Assembly (NCBI GenBank): GCA_029246685.1
Contig: JAQWMR010000016.1
Location: 310,001-374,000 of the forward strand
Direction: 5' to 3'
Length of the DNA: 64,000 bases
Origin: Acidimicrobiales bacterium
GTDB lineage: Bacteria; Actinomycetota; Acidimicrobiia; Acidimicrobiales; Aldehydirespiratoraceae
This document shows, one piece after another, positions 41,211-52,123 of the stretch (the stretch's first letter is position 1; every line of letters starts with the position of its first letter). The position numbers were made by a program, and so were the translations under genes. A model generated the notes under the pieces. The model saw nothing but the letters and a program-made list of their open reading frames with translations, was not told the DNA's origin and searched no databases.

Positions 41211-41762
41211 TCATTGCATGCCACGCGAACTCACGTTGCGCTGGCTCACCTCGACGAGCTTTCCCCGACGCACCGCGTAGGACGTGGCCTTGTCGACGCT
41301 GTGTTGGCCGCCGCGGGCCCGACCACTTACGACATCGAGAGTCATCCCGTTGACAACCGGAAGCAGGGCAACGGCCCGGAAGCCGTCGTCCGTTCCCGGG
41401 TTGGATCGCTTCTCCTCCTCGATCAGCTCGGCCGACTCCCAGATCCAGACGTCGTCCACGCTGATGAAGCGACATCGGTGATTGGTCCGGCTCTTGGCGA
41501 CCATCGCCCCGGGGCACACGATCACCTGACCTTCGATCCACGGGTCGACACCGAGGCCATCGCGCCCGAAGGAACTCTCGAACGCTGCCGCGATGAGCGC
41601 GGCGTGGTCGCCCGCGGCGATCGCGCGGTGACGAGCTTCGTCGTGGAGTGCCTCGGCGAGATGGTGCAGAACCTCGTCATTCAACTTTGCCGCGAGTTCG
41701 ACCGCGGTGTCGGGGTCGTCGGTCAGGTGCTTCACGATCGTGCCGTAGCGCCGGTTGGCCAT
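41211..41762 (-). CDS. Hypothetical protein divergent from dinB
   Basis: The 183-residue protein starts MANRRYGTIVKHLTDDPDTA. It has a helical N-terminal half (LAAKLNDEVLHHLAEALHDE, with clustered His) and a beta-rich C-terminal half containing QVIVCPGAMVAKSRTNHRCR and FISVDDVWIWESAELI. I do not recognise the family. Its ATG at 41762 is 42 bp from the LexA box shared with dinB, so it may belong to the SOS regulon. It is 11 nt upstream of the selenoprotein gene on the same strand, which suggests the two are cotranscribed. Confidence 0.7.
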   Translation of the reverse strand: MANRRYGTIVKHLTDDPDTAVELAAKLNDEVLHHLAEALHDEARHRAIAAGDHAALIAAAFESSFGRDGLGVDPWIEGQVIVCPGAMVAKSRTNHRCRFISVDDVWIWESAELIEEEKRSNPGTDDGFRAVALLPVVNGMTLDVVSGRARGGQHSVDKATSYAVRRGKLVEVSQRNVSSRGMQ

Positions 41763-41803
41763 AGGCCGCAGTCTGCCCGCAGGGTGTGACGCCTCGCTGG
41801 AAT

Positions 41804-41817
41804 CGAACATGTGTTCG
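41804..41817. promoter_or_regulatory. LexA (SOS) box CGAAC-N4-GTTCG
   Basis: A perfect CGAAC/GTTCG dyad with spacer ATGT lies 17 bp before the chosen dinB start and 42 bp before the divergent gene start. It matches the actinobacterial SOS box and places both genes under probable LexA control. It also argues against dinB starting at the upstream ATG at 41786. Confidence 0.85.
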
Positions 41818-41833
41818 CTCCACGATGCGAGAG

Positions 41834-43087
41834 ATGACGACGACGGCCAGGCCCCCCACCACGCGAGGCGCAACGATCCTCCATGCCGACCTCGACGCGT
41901 TCTACGCGTCGGTCGAGCAGCGCGACAACCCCCACCTTCGGGGCCGACCGGTAATCGTCGGCGGCGGTGTCGTCCTCGCCTGCAGCTACGAAGCGAAGCG
42001 GGTCGGCGTGCGCTCGGCCATGAACGGCGGGCAGGCCCGCATGCTGTGCCCGGATGCAATCGTCGTCGAGCCGCGGATGGATGCCTACAGCGAGGCGAGC
42101 GATGCCGCCTTCGAGCGATTCCGCGATTTCACCCCGTTCGTCAAGCCGATCTCGGTCGACGAGGCCTTCCTCGATGTCGGCGGCGCCGAGCATCTCTTCG
42201 GACCGGCGAAGGAGACCGCGGCGCAACTCCGCACCCGCGTGCTCGTGGATGTCGGATTGCCGCTGTCCGTCGGCGTCGCCCGCACGAAGTTCCTCGCGAA
42301 GGTCGCGAGCGCGCAGGCCAAACCCGACGGTCTGCTCTATGTCGAACCGGGCAGGGAGCTCGACTTCCTGCATCCGCTCCCCGTGGAAGTGCTCTGGGGC
42401 GTCGGGCCGGTCACGGCCGAGAAGCTCCACGATCACGGGGTCGACACCGTTGGTGCTCTCGCGGCGAGCGAGCGCGCCGACCTGCAGGGATTTCTCGGGC
42501 CCCACAGCGGACGCCATCTACGCGACCTCGCCAACAATCTCGATCCTCGACCCATCGACACGCATCGCCGTGATCGGTCCATGGGCGCCCAGCGCGCCCT
42601 CGGCAACCAAATTCGCACCCGCGAGGAGCTGCGCCGCGAACTCCTCGCGCTGGCCGAGAAGGTCGTCGCTCGACTCCGCAAGGCCGAACGCGTCGCCCGT
42701 ACCGTCACCGTGCGATATCGCACGCAGGAAATGCGCCACGAAAGCCGGTCCTGAACGCTCATCGAGCCGTCGCAACAGACGAGCCAGCTCGCCGCTCTCG
42801 CCGACGAGTTCTTGCTGGACCTCGTGGACGGCGCCCACGGTCCCGGCGGCGCGCTCGGCCGGAAGGGCTGCACGCTGATCGGGATCACGTTCTCCGGGTT
42901 GGGCCGCCCGGACGCGGTGCAGCTCGCCCTGCGGTTCCCCGAGGAGGGCCGGGCCACCGACGACCTGGATCAGATGATGGACGACATCCGATCCCGCTGG
43001 GGGAAGACCGCTGTTGCCCGTGCCTCCCTCAAAGATCACACCGACGGCATCCCATCGCTCATCCGACCGACTGCGCTCGACGCCTGA
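41834..43087 (+). pseudogene. dinB: DNA polymerase IV (DinB) gene with in-frame TGA
   Basis: From ATG 41834 the Y-family polymerase palm and fingers are intact. The catalytic residues are D19 (LHADLDAFYASVEQRD) and D109/E110 (ISVDEAFLDVGG), and the thumb GVGPVTAEKLHDHGV is present. TGA at 42752 interrupts codon 307, inside the little-finger domain at ESRS-TGA-TLIEP. The frame then continues without a shift to 43087 with DEFLLDLVDG and LIGITFSGLG. Homologues usually have Arg or similar there (SRxTL), so CGA to TGA is the simplest change. A truncated product would keep the catalytic core but lose most of the little finger. The LexA box upstream is intact. Confidence 0.82.
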
Positions 43088-43121
43088 CGCGTCGAACCGC
43101 CTCGGCTGCTAGACCCGAACT

Positions 43122-43538
43122 ATGGAGATCGCACAAGCACTCAAATATGCCGCCGGACGTCGCAACGGGACGCTCATCACCTTGCGGCGCGACGGTCGAG
43201 CTCAGTCGTCCGACATCTCGTACGCCGTCATGGGCGACACCATCAAGGTCAGCGTCACCCACGACCGAGCGAAGACTCGCAACATCGCGCGGGATGGCCG
43301 CGTCATCCTCCACATCAGCGATCCTGGCGCCTACAGCTACCTGTCGATCAACGCAGTAGCAGAGCTGTCCGCCGTCGCGGCAGCGCCGGACGACTCGGCC
43401 GCCGACGAACTGGTCGAGGTCTACAAGGTGATCGCAGGCGAGCACGACGATTGGGACGAGTACCGGGGAGCCATGGTCGCCGACGAGCGCTGCGTGATCC
43501 GCCTCACTCCTCAATCCGTCACCGGGATGATCAACTGA
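43122..43538 (+). CDS. PPOX-class F420-dependent oxidoreductase
   Basis: The 138-residue split-barrel protein matches the TIGR03618-like F420 group. It has an N-terminal GTLITLRRDGRAQSSDISYA strand pair, VSVTHDRAKTRNIARDGR (cofactor phosphate contacts) and a C-terminal MVADERCVIRLTPQSVTGM. Such enzymes reduce organic acceptors with F420H2. It is followed after 1 nt by the next gene and starts 34 nt after dinB, so it may lead a three-gene operon with the HAD nucleotidase. Confidence 0.9.
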   Translation: MEIAQALKYAAGRRNGTLITLRRDGRAQSSDISYAVMGDTIKVSVTHDRAKTRNIARDGRVILHISDPGAYSYLSINAVAELSAVAAAPDDSAADELVEVYKVIAGEHDDWDEYRGAMVADERCVIRLTPQSVTGMIN

Positions 43539-43539
43539 C

Positions 43540-43992
43540 GTGGACCGGTCCTTCTTCGAGCACGTGCTCGACGCGTTCGAAGGGTTCGTGGACGACGACC
43601 TCGGCGAGCCACAGTCCACCTGGCATCGACGCGGCCTGAAGGTCTGGTTCGGCCCCGCCGACGGCAAGTCGGCCCGAGAACACTACGAAGCTCAGCTGAT
43701 CCGCCAGGGGGGCGAAGCGGCGCTCGAGATCGGCTTCCACGCTGAGTACGCGAAAGAAGCCGACAACCAGGCCGCGCTCGAGCGACTCGGCGGCAAGCCC
43801 TCGTGGCGCAAGGCACTCGGCAGGGACGCCGAGTCCGACGAGTTCATCGGCATGGAGGGGTGGCGGCGCATCTCCGAGGTCTGGGAGCCACCGGATCCGG
43901 ATGACCCAGAGGCGCCGATCGAGATCGCGGCTCGACTCGCGGACTACGTCGAAGCGATCGAACCCCTCCGCCGTGCGACACTGACCACGTGA
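43540..43992 (+). CDS. Hypothetical protein in the PPOX-HAD operon
   Basis: The 150-residue protein is acidic and looks cytoplasmic. It contains FEGFVDDDLGEPQSTWHRRG, REHYEAQLIRQGGEAALEIGFHAEY and a C-terminal IEIAARLADYVEAIEPLRR. I do not recognise the family; the layout suggests an alpha/beta protein of actinobacteria. It begins at GTG 43540, one nt after the PPOX gene, and overlaps the nucleotidase gene by 4 nt (GTGA), so the three genes are tightly coupled. Confidence 0.75.
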   Translation: MDRSFFEHVLDAFEGFVDDDLGEPQSTWHRRGLKVWFGPADGKSAREHYEAQLIRQGGEAALEIGFHAEYAKEADNQAALERLGGKPSWRKALGRDAESDEFIGMEGWRRISEVWEPPDPDDPEAPIEIAARLADYVEAIEPLRRATLTT

Positions 43993-45395
43993 CGGACCCG
44001 AGCCGCGGCCTCTTCTGCAACCGGACCCTGAACCTTCGCGGCGTGCGGGCCATCGGGTACGACATGGACTACACGCTGATCCACTACTTCGTGGATGCGT
44101 GGGAGCGAGCGGCCTTCGAGCACGCCCGCGACGTCCTCGGCGAACAGGGCTGGCCGGTCGACGGGCTCACGTTCGATCCTGACGCCTACACGCTCGGGCT
44201 GACGTTCGATCTCGATCTCGGCAACCTCGTCAAGGCCACCCGGTTCGGCTACGTCGTCCGCGCCCAGCACGGATCGCGGCACCTTCGCTTCCGCGACTTG
44301 CGCGACACCTACTACGGCACGGTGGTGGAGCTGAGCGACGACCGGTTCGAGTTCATGAACACGCTCTTCGAGTTGTCCCGTGCCGCGCTGTGGTCCCAGC
44401 TCGTTGAGCGCCACGACGCCGAACCCCTCCCCGGCATCTCGTCCTACGCGAGCCTCTACCGGGCGATCGACCGAGCGCTCGGCACCGTCCATCAGGACGG
44501 ATCGCTGAAGGCGGCGATCGTCGCCGAGCCCGAACGGTTCGTGGACCTCGATCCCGACCTCGTTCCGACGCTCCAGGAACAACGGATGGCGGGCAAGCAG
44601 TTGCTGCTCATCACCAACTCGGAGTGGTCCTATACCCAGCAGATGATGACCTGGACGCTCGACCGTTTCATGCCGAACGGCGAGACCTGGCGGGACCTCT
44701 TCGACGTCATCATCGTCGCTGCGGCGAAGCCACGGTTCTTCTCCGAGTCGGGAATGATCTACCGGGTGGTCGACGAGGAGCGGGGTCTCCTCGAACCGCA
44801 CCTCGGCCCGCTCACCGCCGGCGAGGTGTACCACGGCGGCAATGCCCGAATGGTCGAGAACAGTCTCGAACACGACCCCTCGCAGTTCCTCTACGTCGGC
44901 GACCACCTCTTCGGCGACGTGCACGTCACGAAGGACCTCCTCCGATGGCGTACCGCGCTGATCGCTCGAGAACTGGAGGTCGAGGTGGAAGCCGCCCGCT
45001 CGTTCGCATCCGACAGCGAACGTCTCCGCTCGATGATGGACGAGAAGATCGACCGCGAACGAGCGCACAGCCGCCTCCGGCTCGAGCGACGGCGCAAGGT
45101 TGTCGCCGAGGAGGACCACGTCGACCTGGACGCGCAGACCGACGCGGCCGCAGCTGCAGTCGCCGAGATCGACGAGCAGATCGCTCCGCTCGCCCGAGCC
45201 GCGACCGAGCAAGGCAACCCGACGTGGGGGCCGCTGATGCGCGCTGGCGTGGACAAGAGCCTCTTCGCCCGCCAGGTCGAGAAGTACGCCGACGTCTACA
45301 CGAGCCGGGTCAGCAACTTCCGGGCCGAAACGCCCTACGGCTATCTGCGCGCCGCCCGCGGCTCCCTCCCTCACGACGACGCGGCGGCGGACTGA
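43989..45395 (+). CDS. HAD-IG family 5'-nucleotidase
   Basis: The 468-residue protein matches the cytosolic purine 5'-nucleotidase-like (HAD superfamily, IG subfamily) group. The nucleophile motif is GYDMDYTLIHY (D25 and D27), followed by a long cap region. Motif II is in LLLITNSEWSYT, and motif IV lies in QFLYVGDHLFGDVHV. It probably dephosphorylates IMP or GMP, or a related phosphate ester. A C-terminal coiled-coil-like region (about 340-430) is typical. It starts at GTG, overlapping the preceding gene by 4 nt. Confidence 0.88.
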   Translation: MTDPSRGLFCNRTLNLRGVRAIGYDMDYTLIHYFVDAWERAAFEHARDVLGEQGWPVDGLTFDPDAYTLGLTFDLDLGNLVKATRFGYVVRAQHGSRHLRFRDLRDTYYGTVVELSDDRFEFMNTLFELSRAALWSQLVERHDAEPLPGISSYASLYRAIDRALGTVHQDGSLKAAIVAEPERFVDLDPDLVPTLQEQRMAGKQLLLITNSEWSYTQQMMTWTLDRFMPNGETWRDLFDVIIVAAAKPRFFSESGMIYRVVDEERGLLEPHLGPLTAGEVYHGGNARMVENSLEHDPSQFLYVGDHLFGDVHVTKDLLRWRTALIARELEVEVEAARSFASDSERLRSMMDEKIDRERAHSRLRLERRRKVVAEEDHVDLDAQTDAAAAAVAEIDEQIAPLARAATEQGNPTWGPLMRAGVDKSLFARQVEKYADVYTSRVSNFRAETPYGYLRAARGSLPHDDAAAD

Positions 45396-45467
45396 CGAAC
45401 CCCGACGTGTCGGAGGTCACCACCACCGAACCCCGTCTCGGGAGGGGTCAGCCCCCAGACTGAGGCG

Positions 45468-47765
45468 ATGGTCGCTCGAATAGGTCGCTGGTGCCACGAG
45501 AATCGCGGACGAGCGCTGGTGTTCTGGCTGCTTTCCGTCGTCGCTCTTGTCGTTGCCGTCGCGACCATCGGCAACGGTTTCGATGCCGAACAGACGATTC
45601 CCGGCTCGGAGACCGAGGCCGGTTTCGAGGTGGTCAACGAGTACTTCGGCGGGGTCGGCAACGGCCTCACCGGGCAGATCGTCTTCACCGCGGAGAAAGG
45701 TGTGAATGATCCGATCGTCGTGGCCGCGATGGAAGAGATGTTCCTCGCGGTCGACGAGATCGAGTTCGTGATTGTCGGCTCGCCCTATTCAGGGTTCGCC
45801 GGCGGCATCAGCGCCGACGGACAGATTGCCTTCGCCGATGTGAACCTCGCCCGCGACGTGAGCCAGGAGGAGTCCGGCGACGTCGGCAAGGAGATCGCCG
45901 CGCTGACCCCGTCAGTGGACGGCCTGACCGTGGAAATCGGAGGTCAGTCGCTCGCCGAATTCAAGCCGCCGGAGACAGAATTGATCGGCCTCGCCTTCGC
46001 GATCGTCATCCTGATTCTCGCCACAGGCTCGGTCATAGCGATGGGGCTGTCGATCGGGGCCGCGATCATCGGCGTCGGCGCGGGACTGACGCTCACCCTG
46101 CTGATCTCCAACGTGACGCACGGGCCCCAGTTCGCCACCACGCTCGCCGTGATGGTCGGACTCGGTGTGGGCATCGACTACGCGCTCTTCATCATCAACC
46201 GCTACCGCGATCTGCTCCACGAAGGAAAGGAGCCGGTCGATGCCATCACGCGGGCCATGGCTACCTCCGGTCGCGCCGTCTTGTTCGCCGGCATCACCGT
46301 GGTGCTGTCGCTGCTCGGCCTGATCGCGATCGGCCTGCCGTTCGTGACCGGGATTGGCGTCTCAATGTCGACGACGGTGCTCATCACGCTGTTCTCATCC
46401 CTCACCCTTCTGCCCGCGCTCCTCGGATTCGGCGCCGGTCGGCTCGAGACCACCCGGGTGGGCGGCATTCTCGGCGCCGGGCTGATCGCCGTCGGCATGC
46501 TCGGTGTCGGGCTCGGAATCACCGTCCTCGCGGTGGCGATTCCGCTCGCCGTCGCGGTGCTGATCGCCGGCCTGTTCGTCGCCCCGCTCCAACGAGCGCT
46601 GAAGCCCCGACCGATTGTTCCGCTTCGAGAGACGCTCGCCTACCGCTGGAGCCGAGTCGTCCAGTCGCGTCCATGGACCGGCGCGCTTGTGGGCACGATT
46701 CTGCTCCTCATCCTCACGGCACCGGTTCTCGGACTGCGCCTCGGCTTCTCCGACGAGAGCAACTACGGCGAGGGGACCACTACACGTCGAGCGTACGACC
46801 TCGTCACCGAGGGGTTCGGGCCGGGATTCAACGGTCAGTTCCTCGTCGCAGCGCGTATGAACGACACGGCCGACCCAACGGCCGCTATGGCTGTTCTCGC
46901 CGACGCTCTTTCCGACGATCCGGGCGTCGTCGCGCTGATCGGACCCTTCCCGAACGACCCGGCATCGCCGGAGGCGTTCATCCTGCGACTCACGCCCAGC
47001 ACCGCGCCGCAGGACGAGGCGACGGAGGACCTTGTCCAGCGATTGCGCAACGACGTGATCCCACCCGCAATGGACGGAACGCCGGCGGAGGTCTTCCTGA
47101 CCGGAAGCACCGCGGCCAACCTCGACTTCAGCGACTACCTCGCAGACCGGACGCTGCTCTTCTTCGGCGCGGTCCTCACCGTGTCGTTCCTGTTGCTGAT
47201 GGCCGTCTTCCGGTCACTTCTGGTGCCCCTCAAGGCCGTCATCATGAACCTCCTTTCGATCAGCGCGGCGTACGGCGTCGTCGTGGCGATCTTCCAGTGG
47301 GGGTGGCTGAGTGACATCACGCAGATCAATCCCGCCCCGATCGAACCGTTCATTCCGATGATGATGTTCGCGATCGTGTTCGGCCTGTCGATGGACTACG
47401 AGGTCTTTCTCATCTCCCGTATCCGTGAGGAGTACGACCGCACCAGCAACGCCGTCGAATCGGTGGCCGATGGGCTCGCCAGCACCGCCCGAGTCATCAC
47501 CGCGGCGGCCGCGATCATGGCGGTCGTCTTCGGCAGCTTCCTTCTCGAGGACGACCGCATTATCCAAGTGTTCGGCACGGGCCTGGCAACGGCGATCGTT
47601 CTGGACGCGACATTGGTTCGGCTCCTGCTCGTGCCTTCGACCATGGAGCTATTGGGGTCCCGCAACTGGTGGATTCCCGGGTGGCTCGACCGGCTCCTCC
47701 CCCGAATCGAACTCGAGGGACCCGCGGCGCGGGGGAACGATCCCGAGGTCGCCGACGTTCACTAG
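45468..47765 (+). CDS. MMPL-family RND transporter
   Basis: The 765-residue protein has twelve membrane helices in two repeats, each preceded by an extracytoplasmic domain. Proton-relay-type blocks VGLGVGIDYALFIINRYRD and VFGLSMDYEVFLISRIREE carry the Gly-Asp-Tyr signatures of MMPL proteins. Such pumps move lipids or hydrophobic compounds across the actinobacterial envelope. It sits alone after a 72-bp gap and precedes the DUF3179 lipoprotein gene by 3 nt, so the two are probably cotranscribed and may act together at the cell surface. Confidence 0.92.
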   Translation: MVARIGRWCHENRGRALVFWLLSVVALVVAVATIGNGFDAEQTIPGSETEAGFEVVNEYFGGVGNGLTGQIVFTAEKGVNDPIVVAAMEEMFLAVDEIEFVIVGSPYSGFAGGISADGQIAFADVNLARDVSQEESGDVGKEIAALTPSVDGLTVEIGGQSLAEFKPPETELIGLAFAIVILILATGSVIAMGLSIGAAIIGVGAGLTLTLLISNVTHGPQFATTLAVMVGLGVGIDYALFIINRYRDLLHEGKEPVDAITRAMATSGRAVLFAGITVVLSLLGLIAIGLPFVTGIGVSMSTTVLITLFSSLTLLPALLGFGAGRLETTRVGGILGAGLIAVGMLGVGLGITVLAVAIPLAVAVLIAGLFVAPLQRALKPRPIVPLRETLAYRWSRVVQSRPWTGALVGTILLLILTAPVLGLRLGFSDESNYGEGTTTRRAYDLVTEGFGPGFNGQFLVAARMNDTADPTAAMAVLADALSDDPGVVALIGPFPNDPASPEAFILRLTPSTAPQDEATEDLVQRLRNDVIPPAMDGTPAEVFLTGSTAANLDFSDYLADRTLLFFGAVLTVSFLLLMAVFRSLLVPLKAVIMNLLSISAAYGVVVAIFQWGWLSDITQINPAPIEPFIPMMMFAIVFGLSMDYEVFLISRIREEYDRTSNAVESVADGLASTARVITAAAAIMAVVFGSFLLEDDRIIQVFGTGLATAIVLDATLVRLLLVPSTMELLGSRNWWIPGWLDRLLPRIELEGPAARGNDPEVADVH

Positions 47766-47768
47766 TCG

Positions 47769-49198
47769 ATGCGTCGACGTCTGATCCCCCCAATCGGGGC
47801 GCTGCTGCTGATCAGCGCCGCCTGCTCGTCCACAGCCGACTCCTCTGTCGAGAGCTCCTCGAATGACTCCGGAGGTGTGATCGATCTGGTTCCGGTGGAC
47901 GACGCCGTCCCGAGCTTCGGGGCGCCACCGGACGTTCCGGATGGGCCGCTCGCCGACACCCTCGCAACGGACCTCGATCTACTCTTCAGCTCACTCGACA
48001 CGACGATCGACATCGACGCCATCGCCCGGATCGGTGCGTCGGGCGATGCCCGCGCCGCGTGGCTGCTCACCGACCTCCTCCGCTTCGTCCGGCCAGGCAC
48101 CGACGTGTCGCGATCGATCGTCGCGGCCTGGGAGGACGTGACCGGTCGGCCGTCCGCGGGAGACGGCTCGGGGTGGGGCAACACGACCAGCCACCTCATC
48201 GCCTGGGACACGCCGGCGCCCCCTGACTACGTGGACTGGAAGCGCCAGATCTTCGAGTTCGTCGAGCCGGGCTGGACGCCCTTCTTCGACGACGAGAACG
48301 CAACAATCGACTGGCGTTGGGTCTCGTGGGGCCGCGTCCGCATCGATGATCGTCCACTCGATCGAGTCGAGCTGGCCTGCCCGGAGGGCTGCATCCCGGC
48401 CCTCAAAGATCCCGCGCTGACGGACGTGGCCGGAGGTGGCTGGTACTCAGACGATCGTTTGATCTTCGGCGTAGTCGTGGTGAGGAGGCCGTGGCCTTCC
48501 CGAAGAACATCATGGAGATCCACGAGATCGTGAACATGACGATCGGTGGGCGGCGCGTCGGGATGCCCTACTGCACGCTCTGCGGCTCCGCCCAGGCCTA
48601 CCTCACCGATGAGGTTTCGCAGGAGGTCGACATCAGTGACGCCGACACCTACGAGCTACGGACTTCCGGCCTGCTCTCGCGGTCCAACAAGGTGATGTAC
48701 GAGTTCCACACCCGGTCGGTGTTCGACACCTTCACGGGCGAGGCCGTGAGCGGCCCACTCCGGGAGGCCGGCGTGAAGCTCGAGCAGGTGACCGTGCAGA
48801 CATCAACCTGGCGCGAGTGGAAGGCCGCGTACCCGAGCACGCAGATTGTTGCGGAGGACGGCGGCATCGGGCGTACATACAGCGAAGACCCGCTCCAGGG
48901 GCGCGACGACAACGGGCCGATCTTCCCGATCGGCGATGTCGACCCCCGCCTCGGCGTGCAGCAGTCGGTCATCGGCGTGGTGCTGGACGACGGCACTCCG
49001 GTGGCCTTTGTCGCCGCCGACGCCCGGGCGGCGCTCGACGCGGGCAACGACGTCGCGTTCGGCGACGTGCGCATCGTCTCCGACGGCGATGGCTTCACCG
49101 CGGAAATGCTCGACGGCGATCCCATCGCTGCCCACCAGGCGTTCTGGTTCGCGTGGAGTCAGTTCCATCCGGACACGCTGTTGTGGCCGGCGAGCTGA
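47769..49198 (+). pseudogene. DUF3179 lipoprotein gene with a frameshift
   Basis: The first frame (ATG 47769) gives a lipoprotein signal peptide with lipobox LISAAC and 240 codons up to WYSDDRLIFGVVV. Near 48478-48486 the family's sequence jumps one frame and continues EEAVAFPKNIMEIHEIVNMT. It then has GMPYCTLCGSAQAYLT, the conserved CxxC segment, ending at 49198. One missing base restores a 476-codon DUF3179 gene. Members are secreted, with a CxxC that may bind metal or haem. The gene follows the MMPL transporter by 3 nt. Real mutation versus sequence error cannot be told here. Confidence 0.78.
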
Positions 49199-49201
49199 CC
49201 G

Positions 49202-49570
49202 TCAGTCGCGGCCACGCAGCCGGTTGATCTCCCGGCGATCCCGTTTCGTCGGCCGCCCAGCACCACGGTCGCGGCGAGCGAAGACCGCGGCCACGGGCGA
49301 ATCACGCGGCTCCGGCGGCGGGGATCGATCCTCCACGCACGCCGCGGCACGGACCGCGGACACTCGCTTCTCGATTGTCTCGCGAACCACGTAGATGATG
49401 GTCTCGTCACCGCGTTGGGCCGTGACCACATCCCCGACGCCCACCTTGGTCGCCGACTTCGCGGCCACGTCGTTCACGAGAACACGGCCGTCGGTGCAGG
49501 CAGCGCCGGCCTTCGTGCGGGTCTTGTAGACCCGAACCGACCACAGCCACTTGTCGACGCGAACCGCCAT
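49202..49570 (-). CDS. S4-domain RNA-binding protein (Hsp15/HslR-like)
   Basis: The 122-residue protein starts MAVRVDKWLWSVRVYKTRTK and continues GRVLVNDVAAKSATKVGVGD, the S4 fold of ribosome-associated Hsp15 proteins. It has a basic Arg-rich C-terminal tail. In E. coli Hsp15 binds free 50S subunits carrying nascent chains. I chose ATG 49570 because the S4 domain begins there; upstream codons are inside the divergent nitrilase gene. It is convergent with the DUF3179 gene. Confidence 0.88.
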   Translation of the reverse strand: MAVRVDKWLWSVRVYKTRTKAGAACTDGRVLVNDVAAKSATKVGVGDVVTAQRGDETIIYVVRETIEKRVSAVRAAACVEDRSPPPEPRDSPVAAVFARRDRGAGRPTKRDRREINRLRGRD

Positions 49571-49595
49571 TCCGAGAGTCTGGCAGGATGGCGGC

Positions 49596-50531
49596 GTGCC
49601 CGAAACGAACGGACCCCACGCAATCAACGATCCCCGCTGGCCGACCACCGTCCGGGTGGCCTGCGCGAACTTCGCGGCGGTGCCACGCGACAAGGCCGCG
49701 ACCCTCGCGAAGATGCTCCGGATCGTGGACGACGCGGCGGACGCCGGTGCCGACCTCGTGATCTTCCCCGAGCTGGCACTCAACACCTGGGGCGGATGCG
49801 CTGAATGCGCCGAGGCTCATTCGCCGTGCGCGTGGCACCTCGCCGAAGCGGAGCCGGCGGCCGGTCCGAGCGCCCAGTCGATCGCGGCCGCGGCCGCCCA
49901 CCGCTCACTTCACGTGATCTATGGCTACGAGGAGGTCGGTGACACCGAGGGCGTGATCCACAACAGCGCCAACCTCATCCGCCCGAACGGCGAAATCAGC
50001 ACCTACCGAAAGCTCCACCTCGGCATTCCGCTCGAGACCGACCGTTTCACGCCCGGCGACGAGCTCCCGGTCTTCGAGACCGAGCTCGGACCGATCGCGA
50101 TCTCGATCTGTTACGACTTCTACAACAACCCCGAGCTCGCCCGCATCCAGTGCTTCAAGGGGGCGCGATTGCTCGTCAACCCAACCGGCCGGTCGGACCT
50201 GCCCCGCGCTCGAGAGAACCTCACCCACGCCACCCTGATCCGCGCGCAGGAGAATCTCGTCGCGGCCGCCTCGTCCAACCGCGTGGGCAGCGATCACGGC
50301 GACTCTCGGTGGGCAGGCGGAAGCGTCATCGCTCACACCGGCTTCCCCGGATTCGGCGTGGTCCTCGCTTCAGCGGACGAGGACGAGGAGTTGATCGTCG
50401 CGGACATCGACTTCGACGAGATCGCCCAGTGGCACGACTGGCTGCCGTGGACGGACTGGCGTCTCGGTGAGCAGCGCCCGATCACCGAACTCGTTCGGCG
50501 GGAGTTCGACGCGCTCCTCGCTGACGACTGA
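49596..50531 (+). CDS. Nitrilase-superfamily carbon-nitrogen hydrolase
   Basis: The 311-residue protein has the triad Glu in LVIFPELALNTWGG, Lys in YRKLHLG and Cys in SICYDFYNNPE, and a late SNRVGSDHGDSRWAGGS segment. The layout is that of an aliphatic amidase or N-carbamoylase-like branch, different from the omega-amidase at 2767. Two cysteines in GGCAECAEAHSPCAW after the first motif are an unusual cluster. It starts at GTG 49596 and precedes the acyl-CoA ligase gene by 59 bp. The substrate is unknown. Confidence 0.87.
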   Translation: MPETNGPHAINDPRWPTTVRVACANFAAVPRDKAATLAKMLRIVDDAADAGADLVIFPELALNTWGGCAECAEAHSPCAWHLAEAEPAAGPSAQSIAAAAAHRSLHVIYGYEEVGDTEGVIHNSANLIRPNGEISTYRKLHLGIPLETDRFTPGDELPVFETELGPIAISICYDFYNNPELARIQCFKGARLLVNPTGRSDLPRARENLTHATLIRAQENLVAAASSNRVGSDHGDSRWAGGSVIAHTGFPGFGVVLASADEDEELIVADIDFDEIAQWHDWLPWTDWRLGEQRPITELVRREFDALLADD

Positions 50532-50590
50532 GCCCACCCTGACTACGACAGAGGCGGCGCGCTAACTTCCATCGCACTCGAGGGGGTTCC

Positions 50591-52119
<1,529 letters not shown>

Positions 52120-52123
<4 letters not shown>

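Noticed and set aside
24547..42754. Genome-wide recoding of TGA as Trp or Gly
   Set aside because: The expected residues at the in-frame TGAs differ (Cys/Sec at 40540, probably Arg at 42752), and dozens of intact genes end at TGA with sensible C-termini. A single reassigned amino acid does not fit.
42752..42790. SECIS element downstream of the dinB TGA
   Set aside because: Only a 4-bp GCTC/GAGC stem close to the TGA is visible; the loop is too near the codon and Pol IV has no redox cysteine there.
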